A stretch of DNA of 64,000 nt, taken from Prochlorothrix hollandica PCC 9006 = CALU 1027 (GTDB lineage: Bacteria > Cyanobacteriota > Cyanobacteriia > Prochlorotrichales > Prochlorotrichaceae). How positions within the stretch are numbered: position 1 is the stretch's first letter; each line of letters begins with the position of its first letter. The translations under genes were made by a program, and so were the position numbers. Positions 15,970 through 24,156 of this stretch are shown one piece after another. The notes below the pieces were generated by a model that was given only the letters and a program-made list of their open reading frames with translations, was not told the DNA's origin and did not search any database. The DNA lies in NCBI RefSeq assembly GCF_000332315.1, contig NZ_KB235941.1, positions 1,169,509 through 1,233,508 of the forward strand. The letters run 5' to 3'.

Positions 15970-18693
15970 TTAGTTGGCGTTGAGGAGGACTTTTTCAGAT
16001 TGATGGCAATGGTCTTGGTAGGTTTGGAAAGCGGCTTGGATTTCCAGTTTACGGATCGGTTTGGTCAGGTAGTCATTCATCCCCACCTTAAAACAGCTCT
16101 GTTGGGCTTCCGTGGTCACATGGGCTGTCAGGGCGATAATCCAAGGGCGGATTGGGGACTGATACTGTTGCCGAATCTGCTGGGTTGCTTCCAGCCCATC
16201 CATTTCTGGCATTTGTAAATCCATAAAAATGACATCATAGGACTGATCCTGGAGCTTAGCCAGGGCTTCCAAGCCATTATTGGCCACATCCGCTTGATGG
16301 CCCAAGGATGCTAAAACCCTCAATGCCACCTTTTGATTGGTCAGTACATCTTCCACCAACAGCACTTTGAGGTTGGCGATCGCGGGTAGATTGGCGATCG
16401 CGGGACTAGGGGTTAGGGTTGAGGCAGGGGCAGCAGGGACTAGGCTCGTGCCAGGGTAGTCCCTAGGGATGGGGACTACGGGAGAGGCGGGACTAGGGGA
16501 AAGGGGCAAGGAGTTGGCGGCTGGCTCTGGGTTTGGGGCAGTGGGGGGGGCGGCGAGGCAGTGTGTGACGGTGTCCAACAGTTGCGATCGCCGCAGGGGT
16601 TGAGCCAGAGCGGTGTAGGCACTGGGTTCGAGGGGCAGTGGGACAGGGGCTGACCCAAAGGAGAGGAGGACTAGGGGCAGCGATCGCCCCTGAATTTGGG
16701 CCATCAAGGACTGCCACCGGGAAAAATCGGCAGATTGGGAGTCCACGGCCCGACTATCGACAAAAAAGATGGAAATGTCCTGGGATTGGTTTAATAATTC
16801 CTGTAGATCAGCCACAGTCACCACCGTATAAAGCTGAATCCGCGCGGCTTCTGGCAGGCTCTGGAGTTGGGCCGTCAGAAACTGGGCCAGGATCCTACTG
16901 GGGCTGATCAAAATCCCCGGACGGAGGGGGACCGCGAGGGGGGGGCGATCGGGGATAGTGCCTAATCGCGGCGCTTCCTTCAGGGGTTGATGCAGGGGCT
17001 GGGCGAGTTGCAGGGTGAAGTAAAACGTCGCGCCGGGTCCCGTCTTCTGTTTGGGATCACGCTGATCCGCCCTCGGCTGATCTGGCACCGTCGATCGTTG
17101 CCAATCCGCCGGTGGCCAACCTGCCCCTTGGCCTTGGCTCTCCACCCAAATTGTTCCCCCCATCAACTCACAGAGGCGCTTACTAATGGCCAACCCCAGC
17201 CCTGTTCCCCCAAAGCGGCGACTGATGGATGCATCCCCCTGGTTAAAGGGTTGAAACAGGCGATGGATACTACTGGGATCAATGCCCATGCCGGTGTCAC
17301 GAATTGCAAATTCGAGTTCATAGGTGGAAGCAATCAGTTGTAGGGGGACATTAGTCCATGGACAACGGTTGGGGCTGTGGTGCTTCCGCACGGTGACTTC
17401 GGTGGTGATACTGCCAGATTTCGTGAATTTAATGGCATTATTCAACAGGTTCAGCAATACCTGTCGTAATCGAGTGGCATCTCCCAACAACTCTGAAGGA
17501 ACCTCTGAGTCGATGAGATAAGTCAATTCAATGGCCTTGGAACCGAGTTCATTGGCTAACACCTCCATCACGGTTTCCATGCAGGTTTGAATATTGAGGG
17601 ATTTAGCTTCTAGTTCTAACTTTTGGGATTCTAATTTTGAGAGATTAAGGATATCGTTGATAATCGTCAGCAAGGTTCCACCGCTAGACTGAATCATACG
17701 GGCTAAATCCTGTTGATAGCGATCGAGGTGGGTTTCTAAGAGTAACCCCGATCCCCCCACCATAGAGTTCATGGGGGTACGGATTTCATGGCTGACGTGG
17801 TGAATAAATGATGATTTCTCTTCAGCTATTTTATTAGCTTGGCGCAACAAAGTTTTAAGAAGAACAGTATAAGCAATGAGGAGTAGGATGACGACTAAGG
17901 TGAGTAAGGTTAAGGCATATAGCAATCGCCGTTGGTTTAACTGATCCTTTCGATCTTGCTCAAGATAAATCTGTCGAAATACAACCTCCATGTCCTCCAC
18001 ATCTGGATTACGTTGATAGAGGAGGGCAATAATGGCACTATACTGATCCGTCTGATTTAACTGCAAGGTGTCAATCAGGGGATCAATGTCATGGAGGGTA
18101 TGTTTAAGGCGTTCTAAGTCCGATCGAAACTTTTGCCTTTCTATGTTCTTGCCTGCAAAATAGCCATCAATATCCCATTCTTCCAGGCGATTAATCTGGT
18201 ACCAAAGGGAGTTGTAGGAATCCTGAATGGTCTGGATTGTTATGTTGGGGGCGATCGCAGCGTTATCTTGTCCTAGGCTGCTGTTTGGGGCAATATTTAC
18301 GGTAGGTGTGATGGCGGCAGGTGCGATGGCGGCAGGTGCGATGGCGGCAGGTGCGATCGTGCCTGGGGTGTTCTCCCCAGTTTGGGATCCAGGGTCTAGA
18401 TTGCCAGAGTCTAGATTGCCAGGATCTAGATTGCCAGGATCTAGATTGCCAGAGTCTAGATTGCCAGCGGCCTGGGTGGCTAATTGTCCCACCTCTATTT
18501 GTAGCGCTAGGAAGCTGGACTGTAACTGAGCCGCTGCCCAAATATCCACCTCAGTCCTTAGGGTCTGAGCTGTCTCACTGCTGTAGCCCCGTAACCAATC
18601 TACTGCGACTCCTGTGCTGCTGGCGCATAACAGAATAAACAGACCGATCCAGTAGGGTTTTTGCCGTTCTTTCAGTAAATGCTGGAGTAACAC
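15970..18693 (-). CDS. hybrid sensor histidine kinase with repeat-rich sensor loop
   Basis: The 907-residue protein has two membrane helices (about 15-32 and 258-282) flanking an extracytoplasmic sensor, then a HisKA domain (SHEIRTPMNSM, phospho-acceptor His near 302), an HATPase_c domain (GTGLGLAISKRL), a degenerate receiver-like segment (FFVDSRAVDS but no usual Thr-Lys-Pro) and a canonical C-terminal receiver (LLVEDVLTNQ, FMDLQMPEMDG near 823, TKPI). The sensor loop contains five copies of GNLDxG and three of IAPAA, encoded by 15-bp DNA repeats at about 18300-18475. The GTG start at 18693 follows AAGGAG at good spacing. The gene stands alone, and its partner regulator is unknown. Confidence 0.9.
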   Translation of the reverse strand: MLLQHLLKERQKPYWIGLFILLCASSTGVAVDWLRGYSSETAQTLRTEVDIWAAAQLQSSFLALQIEVGQLATQAAGNLDSGNLDPGNLDPGNLDSGNLDPGSQTGENTPGTIAPAAIAPAAIAPAAITPTVNIAPNSSLGQDNAAIAPNITIQTIQDSYNSLWYQINRLEEWDIDGYFAGKNIERQKFRSDLERLKHTLHDIDPLIDTLQLNQTDQYSAIIALLYQRNPDVEDMEVVFRQIYLEQDRKDQLNQRRLLYALTLLTLVVILLLIAYTVLLKTLLRQANKIAEEKSSFIHHVSHEIRTPMNSMVGGSGLLLETHLDRYQQDLARMIQSSGGTLLTIINDILNLSKLESQKLELEAKSLNIQTCMETVMEVLANELGSKAIELTYLIDSEVPSELLGDATRLRQVLLNLLNNAIKFTKSGSITTEVTVRKHHSPNRCPWTNVPLQLIASTYELEFAIRDTGMGIDPSSIHRLFQPFNQGDASISRRFGGTGLGLAISKRLCELMGGTIWVESQGQGAGWPPADWQRSTVPDQPRADQRDPKQKTGPGATFYFTLQLAQPLHQPLKEAPRLGTIPDRPPLAVPLRPGILISPSRILAQFLTAQLQSLPEAARIQLYTVVTVADLQELLNQSQDISIFFVDSRAVDSQSADFSRWQSLMAQIQGRSLPLVLLSFGSAPVPLPLEPSAYTALAQPLRRSQLLDTVTHCLAAPPTAPNPEPAANSLPLSPSPASPVVPIPRDYPGTSLVPAAPASTLTPSPAIANLPAIANLKVLLVEDVLTNQKVALRVLASLGHQADVANNGLEALAKLQDQSYDVIFMDLQMPEMDGLEATQQIRQQYQSPIRPWIIALTAHVTTEAQQSCFKVGMNDYLTKPIRKLEIQAAFQTYQDHCHQSEKVLLNAN

Positions 18694-19205
18694 AGCAGAC
18701 TCCTTTTGCAGCAGGGTACCCCATGGAAAGGTGGCTAAGGTGAGATCTGCTCTGATCAGTCACCTTCCCTTGGGGGCTGTTTTGTTAAGATACACAATGG
18801 CCGTTTAAGATTCCGAAGACTAACTCACTAAAGTTCAGCCTGCTCCGCTGATTCAGCACCGAGTCCCTGACTAATCTTAGATCGATCATGATTGAGGTGA
18901 CGAGTCGCTGTAGGTTGGGTTGAGGTCCGAAACCCAGCAGCCACAAGGGTTGTGTTGGGTTTCGCAAGGCTCTACCCAACCTACGGAAACATAAGCCTTT
19001 CAGAAGTTGTGTCAGTCAAGCAGGTCCCTAGCTGATCTTAGATCAGTATGGATGGGGCGGGTGACGAGCGATCGTTGAGGGATGGTGGTAACAATGACAA
19101 GTCTATCCCATGGATTAATCCATCGGTTGATCGTGGTCAGTCCTACGATAAAGGAGCTAAAACCTATGGAATGGCATTACACCAAAGTTGGCTCTGATCC
19201 CTGCC
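18694..19205. other. intergenic region with a GTAGGTTGGGT inverted-repeat element
   Basis: No gene is supported. Positions 18910-18984 form a 75-bp element with perfect 11-bp terminal inverted repeats (GTAGGTTGGGT and its complement) and an inner GAAACCCA/TTGGGTTTC pair. This type of small hairpin element is common between cyanobacterial genes. Confidence 0.65.
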
Positions 19206-19415
19206 CTAGCGGGACAAGGCTAAATCACGGATCAGAGATAATTTTGAGCTAATATACTGCATCACTTGATCAGCCTCTGGGGCACTCAGGAAGTGGTGCT
19301 TTTGCAGTTGATTGAGGAGGAGATAGACCAAACTATTGTCATCTAGTTGGAGTAGCACGGTGGTCTGGGTTTCCTCAACCTGGGACCAAATCTGGCGCAA
19401 AAGTGAGGGGTTCAT
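19206..19415 (-). CDS. small conserved cyanobacterial protein
   Basis: The 69-residue product (MNPSLLRQIWSQVEETQ... ending KLSLIRDLALSR) looks like a small, helical, soluble protein of a type found in many cyanobacteria next to housekeeping genes. The ATG is followed by a sensible codon pattern, and no frame competes with it. It has no membrane segment, cysteine or catalytic motif. Its function is unknown. It is transcribed in the same direction as the upstream kinase gene region but separated by about 200 bp from any neighbour. Confidence 0.65.
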   Translation of the reverse strand: MNPSLLRQIWSQVEETQTTVLLQLDDNSLVYLLLNQLQKHHFLSAPEADQVMQYISSKLSLIRDLALSR

Positions 19416-19634
19416 GGTAACACTGTGTTTATATTATCTTAACATTTTGCGGGTCACAGGTACTACCATACTGGATTTAGGGGAGAGTGGCGAGGGTGGC
19501 AATAAGACGATACATGGTCGTAATACAGCTTTATATTGCTAGAGATCGGTCAAGAATCCGGTTTCTGGGCCAGGATCAGGTCTCTGGATAGCCAGGGTTG
19601 TCCTTTAGAGGGTAAAGGCTGGAATTGCTCTCTT

Positions 19635-20669
19635 TCAGGCGATTATAGGGTTTAAGAGTTCTTTTTCGACAGCGGCGATCGCTCCCTCCAACAAGGCTAT
19701 CCCTTCCGCCACGGAATTAATGCGGGCCAATTGTTGCCGCCAGTCTGCTGCTCCTTCAAATCCCTTAACATACCATGTCATATGTTTACGGGCTTGGTGG
19801 ATCCCCCGTTGGCCTTTGTAGGCAGCTAGGGCTTGGAGATGATCCTGGGCACACCGCAGGCGATCGACCACGGTGGGGGGAGCCATGGCAACACCGGTGC
19901 GCAAGAAATGCTCAATTTCCCCCACTAACCAGGGATAGCCCAGGGTTCCCCGCGAACACATCACCCCATCGGCCCCTGTCTGCTCCAGGCAGGCCAGTGC
20001 TGTCTCCAGGGATAGAATATCGCCATTGGCAATGACAGGGATCCCCACGCTGTCCTTCACTCGCCGGATCCAGTCCCAGCGGGCTGCGCCGTTATAGCCT
20101 TGGCTGCGGGTTCGGCCATGGATGGTGAGGAGTTGTGCCCCGGCTGCTTCTAGGCGACGGGCAAAATCGAGAATGGTAATGTCGTCGTCGCACCAACCGA
20201 GGCGGGTTTTGACCGTGACGGGCACCGCCACCGCCTGGGCCACTTGGCGAACAATGGCTACCGCTACCTCTGGCTCCCGCAGCAGGGAGGATCCCCCTCC
20301 TTTGCGGGTCACTTTGTTGACGGGACAGCCCATGTTAATGTCCACCATCCAGGCTCCCGCCGCCACGGCTGCTTGGGCCGCTTCTGCCATGAAGTCAGGG
20401 CGACAGTCGAATAACTGCACACTAATGGGCCCTTCGCCGGGGGCAATGTCCATAATGGGGGTGGTCTGATGCTGTCCATGGTGGATCCCTGCGGCCTGTA
20501 CCATTTCGGTGTAGACCATGGAATGGGGCGCATGGCGACGCACAAGCTGCCGAAAAACTCGATCGGTAACTCCCGCCAGGGGTGACTGAAACACCCGACT
20601 GTGGAGGGTGAGGTTGCCGACGGTCAAGGGGCTGCGGAAGTGGTGTTGTAGGCTAGGGGATAGGATCAC
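19635..20669 (-). CDS. dus: tRNA-dihydrouridine synthase
   Basis: The 344-residue flavoprotein has the Dus TIM barrel with the FMN-binding start SPLAGVTDRVFRQLVRR, the catalytic Cys in DINMGCPVNKVTRKGGGSSLL, VKTRLGW, and HGRTRSQGYNG...IPVIANGDI. It reduces uridine to dihydrouridine in the D loop of tRNAs using NADPH. A helical C-terminal tRNA-binding domain follows (about 255-344). The start is a GTG at 20669. It is divergent from the hydrolase gene starting 18 bp away, so the two promoters overlap. Confidence 0.92.
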   Translation of the reverse strand: MILSPSLQHHFRSPLTVGNLTLHSRVFQSPLAGVTDRVFRQLVRRHAPHSMVYTEMVQAAGIHHGQHQTTPIMDIAPGEGPISVQLFDCRPDFMAEAAQAAVAAGAWMVDINMGCPVNKVTRKGGGSSLLREPEVAVAIVRQVAQAVAVPVTVKTRLGWCDDDITILDFARRLEAAGAQLLTIHGRTRSQGYNGAARWDWIRRVKDSVGIPVIANGDILSLETALACLEQTGADGVMCSRGTLGYPWLVGEIEHFLRTGVAMAPPTVVDRLRCAQDHLQALAAYKGQRGIHQARKHMTWYVKGFEGAADWRQQLARINSVAEGIALLEGAIAAVEKELLNPIIA

Positions 20670-20687
20670 GATCGCGGGAAGAGGTTC

Positions 20688-21872
20688 ATGGTCAAGGGGA
20701 GAATGCAGGTGGCACTCATTTTAGGGGTATTGGGGGTTTGTGCCTATGGGGGGCTGGGGTTGATGGTGTTGTTAACCCAGGGTCGCTATATTTTTTTCCC
20801 AGGGCGGCAGTGGAAAGAAACCCCCCAGGATTGGGATTACAGCTATGAGGATCTCTGGATCCCCCTGTCCCAGGAGTCCCAAGATCTCACGGCCTCCCCC
20901 ACGAACCCCACCACCGCCCGCACCCTGGCTCTGACTGGGTTTGGTTCCGGCTTTGAGTCCGGTGCTGATGCTCCTTCTAGTGCTAATGCTCGTTCTAGTT
21001 CTGACGCTCTCGCTACCCCTCAAGTTAATCTCGATTCTATTAATCTCGATTCTATTAATCTTGAAGCTAATTTAAAACCTGGTTCTAGCTCTGGTTCTAA
21101 CTCTAGCTCTGGTTTTGGTTCTAGCTCTAGCTCTGGTTCTAGCTCTAGCTCTGGTTCTAGTGCTAGCTCCACCGTTGTTGCACCCCTTGATCCGCCCCAG
21201 GGGGATTATCTCCATGGTTGGTGGATCCCCCATCCCCAACCCCGGGTCCCTGTGATGGTCTATTTCCATGGCAATGGTGGCACGGTGGGGGATACCCTGC
21301 ACCGAGTTGCTGATTTCCGATCCCTGGGTTTTAGCAGTGTGGTGGTGGATTACCGGGGTTATGGCCAGAGCACCCCCACGTTTCCCCAGGAGGATCGCCT
21401 CTATGACGATGCCTTGGCCACGCTCCATTATCTGGTGACGGTGCGGGGCATAGAACCCCAGCGGATCCTGGTTTATGGTCATTCCTTGGGGGGTGCGATC
21501 GCCCTGGATGCAGTCACCCGATCGCAGCTTCCCGTGGCGGGTCTGATTATGGAAGGCTCTTTTACGTCTATGTTGGCCATGGCCAATCATGCCCGCAAGT
21601 TTAGCTATTTGCCCATGGGCTGGTTGTTGCGCCAACGCTTTGCCTCGATCGAAAAAGTCCCCCGCCTTCAGGTGCCAGTGTTGTTTGTCCATGGCACGGG
21701 CGATCGCACGGTGCCCCATTGGATGAGCGAAGCCCTCTATGCAGCGGCCCCGGAACCCAAGACCTTAGCCCTGATTCCCGATATTGATCATGACATCACC
21801 GAAAGCAGTCAGGATCAAGATCTACAGATCCTCAAGGATTTCATTGCTAGCCTCCACCTCACCGCTCCCTAA
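20688..21872 (+). CDS. membrane-anchored alpha/beta hydrolase with a Ser/Gly-rich insertion
   Basis: The 394-residue protein has an N-terminal membrane helix (VALILGVLGVCAYGGLGLMVLL), a YIFFPGR segment typical of ABHD13/BEM46-like hydrolases, and the core with VYFHGNGG (oxyanion), YGHSLGG (nucleophile Ser near residue 267), VHGTGDRTVP (acid Asp) and DIDHDI (His). Between SYEDLWIPL and GDYLHGWWIP, which are normally close together, about 105 residues are inserted. The insertion is made of Asn/Ser/Asp repeats (NLDSI) and a Ser/Gly tract encoded by a GGTTCTAGCTCT minisatellite at about 21080-21170. The substrate is unknown. The active site faces the periplasm if the N-terminal helix is an anchor. 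Confidence 0.8.
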   Translation: MVKGRMQVALILGVLGVCAYGGLGLMVLLTQGRYIFFPGRQWKETPQDWDYSYEDLWIPLSQESQDLTASPTNPTTARTLALTGFGSGFESGADAPSSANARSSSDALATPQVNLDSINLDSINLEANLKPGSSSGSNSSSGFGSSSSSGSSSSSGSSASSTVVAPLDPPQGDYLHGWWIPHPQPRVPVMVYFHGNGGTVGDTLHRVADFRSLGFSSVVVDYRGYGQSTPTFPQEDRLYDDALATLHYLVTVRGIEPQRILVYGHSLGGAIALDAVTRSQLPVAGLIMEGSFTSMLAMANHARKFSYLPMGWLLRQRFASIEKVPRLQVPVLFVHGTGDRTVPHWMSEALYAAAPEPKTLALIPDIDHDITESSQDQDLQILKDFIASLHLTAP

Positions 21873-21916
21873 ATCCCCCAGGTTTGGGAGATTTCTTGAC
21901 CTCACCAAAGGCTGGC

Positions 21917-22714
21917 TTAAGGCTGATCCAGCGTTAACAATACTGGCGCATGATCGCTGGGTTTCTCCCAGTAGCGGGGTTCCGCGTCAATGGTGCAACT
22001 GCGGGCACGATCGGCCAATGGGGGCGATAGATAATGGTGATCAATGCGCCAACCCTTATTGCGGGGGAACGACCCAGCCCGATAGTCCCACCAACTAAAA
22101 TGGCCCCCCTCTGCCGTAAACTGGCGAAATGTATCCGTAAACCCCAAATCAAGAATCTGTTGCAGGGCTTGCCGTTCCGGTTCGGTGGCCATCACATGGT
22201 TGCCTTTGCCCTGGGGATCATGGATATCGCGATCGCCGGGGGCAATATTAAAGTCGCCGCAGATGTGAATCTGGGTTTCTGTGGCCAATAAGGTGGCGAG
22301 ATAGTCCCGGAGGGTGGCTAGCCAGCGCAACTTATAGCTGTATTTGTCACTGTCCACACTGGAACCATTGGGCACATACAGATTGAGGATCCGTAGATCC
22401 CCCAGCTTGGCGGTGATCACCCGCTTTTGATCATCCAAGTCCCCCACCCCATCGCTGCCCAACACCGGACTAAAGCCCCGACTGACTTCGGTTAAGGGCG
22501 ATCGTGACAACAACGCCACACCGTTATAGGCTTTCTGCCCAGAAATATAACAGTGATACCCCAACGCTTCCCAAGGTGCCTGGGGAAATTGTTCGTCCGT
22601 TACCTTGGTTTCCTGAAGACAGAGCACATCCACAGGATGGGTCTCCAGCCAGGTGCCCAAATGATCCAGGCGGGTTCGGATTGAGTTGACGTTCCAGGTG
22701 GCCAAGGTGAGCAT
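21917..22714 (-). CDS. xth: exodeoxyribonuclease III
   Basis: The 265-residue product is an AP endonuclease/exonuclease III of the EEP fold: ATWNVNSIRTR, CLQETKV (metal-binding Glu), LNLYVPNGSS, GDFNIAPGDRDIH (Asp and Asn), DTFR, and RIDHHYLSPPL with SDHAPV (catalytic Asp-His) at the end. It cuts abasic sites and degrades 3' ends in base-excision repair. The ATG at 22714 (MLTLATWNV) is the family start; the frame extends upstream through a 13-bp minisatellite that should not be translated. Confidence 0.93.
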   Translation of the reverse strand: MLTLATWNVNSIRTRLDHLGTWLETHPVDVLCLQETKVTDEQFPQAPWEALGYHCYISGQKAYNGVALLSRSPLTEVSRGFSPVLGSDGVGDLDDQKRVITAKLGDLRILNLYVPNGSSVDSDKYSYKLRWLATLRDYLATLLATETQIHICGDFNIAPGDRDIHDPQGKGNHVMATEPERQALQQILDLGFTDTFRQFTAEGGHFSWWDYRAGSFPRNKGWRIDHHYLSPPLADRARSCTIDAEPRYWEKPSDHAPVLLTLDQP

Positions 22715-22726
22715 TTTGGTTTGTTT

Positions 22727-22778
22727 GTAGGTTGGGGCTGTAGGTTGGGGCTGTAGGTTGGGGCTGTAGATTGGGGCT
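22727..22778. repeat. 13-bp tandem repeat
   Basis: GTAGGTTGGGGCT is repeated four times, the last with one change. It lies directly upstream of the xth start, over the region where its promoter would be expected. Confidence 0.85.
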
Positions 22779-23237
22779 GCGATCGGGGCTGTTATCAAAC
22801 GCTGTTCCAGGAGCTACCACAGAGGGCGATCGCCAACAAGCTGTCTCCCCACGGGCCAGGATATCTTCAGAGGATATCTGAAAAGGGGCGAATCCCTAAG
22901 TACACCAGGGAGTAAGTTGTTCGATCGTGCCCAGGCTCCAGCGTGGAGACGGTCTGCTGGACGCTTCAGCGTCCCCTGGAAGAGACATGGCACAGGATCG
23001 CTACGGGCGGCATTCCCACCCAGAGGGGAACGATCGCATTATTCTTGCCAGTAAGTCACAATTTAGTCATGAATTGACGATCTGATCTTAAAGATCAGAA
23101 GGCTGAATCCGTTTTTTTGACAATCCATGATAAGCTTGACAAGTAGAATAGTATCGTTAAAAACTTAAAAGTCTATCAGCCTTCAACCACTAAGCGCTTA
23201 AGAACTAGTAAAACATGATATCCGACGTTCTCGAAGA

Positions 23238-23587
23238 CCCTCACCCTAAATCCCTCTCCCAGAGCGAGAGAGCAACTTTGAAGAACTCTTGCTCCCCTTC
23301 TGTCCTGGTGGGAGAGGGACTTTGAAGAACTCTAGCTCCCCTTCTGAAGAGTTTCACTCCAATAATGTCGAGTACAACTCGACAATCCCCATGGGAGACT
23401 CGACAATCCCCCTGGGAGAGCCGACTTGTAGTCGGCTTAGGGTCGAGTACAACTCGACAATCCCATCTCAACGACCAACAGCATTATTTGAGTGAAACTC
23501 TCCCCTTCTGCCCTGGTGGGAGAGGGACTTTGAAGAACTCTTGCTCCCCTTCTCCCGCCCTGGGAGAAGGGGCTGGGGGATGAGGGT
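23238..23587. repeat. MITE-B element interrupted by MITE-A
   Basis: The outer element begins CCCTCACCCTAAATCCCTCT and ends GGCTGGGGGATGAGGG, matching a single uninterrupted copy at 39389-39487. Inside, a stretch reading CTCCCCTTCTG...GGGAGAGGGACTTTGAAGAA is repeated, and MITE-A occupies 23348-23501. Confidence 0.75.
23348..23501 (+). repeat. MITE-A, complete 154-bp copy
   Basis: The ends AGAGTTTCACTCCAATAAT and ATTATTTGAGTGAAACTCT are inverted repeats with one mismatch in 19. The inside consists of the palindromes TCGAGTACAACTCGA and CCGACTTGTAGTCGG separated by GACAATCCC motifs. CTCCCCTTCTG flanks it on both sides, a possible target duplication or a property of the host repeat. Confidence 0.8.
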
Positions 23588-23862
23588 TGTTTGCCCATCG
23601 CGTTAATCGTCTCAGTAAAGTCAGATTCCTACATTTACAAGTCGTCTTGGGGGAATCCCTGGGACGCTGTTCCCTCCCGTAAACTCCCACCTATGGTACG
23701 GTTACGGCCTTAACCTCCCATCCCTCAACCTCCCATCCTTGGGCCGAAATCTCGTAACCGTCCCAGAGACTCCGATCGAGGTTGGTAGGGAACGAGTTTA
23801 AAGAGTTTCAGCTATTTCAGGCTAAAACGATTAATCTTCCTTAAAATACCGGGTACGGTTAC

Positions 23863-23967
23863 GTTCGTAATAACGACTTCAGTCGTTCCCCTCTAGGAAG
23901 CTATGGACCTGAGCGACTGAAGTCGCTACTACAAACCTGAGCGACTGAAGTCGCTACTACAAACCTG
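23863..23967. repeat. dispersed GTTCGTAATAACGACTTC / GCGACTGAAGTCGC repeats
   Basis: A 28-bp unit containing GCGACTGAAGTCGCTACTAC is present twice in tandem, next to a GTTCGTAATAACGACTTCAG copy in the other orientation. Similar short copies lie near 6966, 9253 and 13950. Confidence 0.65.
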
Positions 23968-24156
23968 GTTCTCAGGTTGGCACCGGGACAACCCTGGGAA
24001 TGATTCAAGGTACCCGTGAGTTTGGTTAATGTGATAGGGTACTGTCCCCGCAGATTTAAGGATTCTATCGAACTTTGCTAGAGTTTAGGGTACCGGACTC
24101 ACCTTAACAGACTTCGCCTGCACCAAAGTCTCTGCATTATTTAAGGAATATTATCT

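Larger units (their letters stand above)
22779..24156. other. 1.4-kb gene-free region dominated by repeats
   Basis: No supported gene occurs here. It contains a GATATCTTCAGAGGATATC hairpin near 22860, a CTGATCTTAAAGATCAG hairpin followed by TTTTTTT near 23088-23118 (terminator-like), the nested repeat at 23238-23587, and GACTGAAGTCGC repeats at 23863-23967. An AT-richer stretch before 24157 may hold the kinase promoter. Confidence 0.6.

Noticed and set aside
18785..18979. Minus-strand frame between the kinase and the small conserved gene
   Set aside because: It overlaps the GTAGGTTGGGT inverted-repeat element and its codon use is not gene-like.
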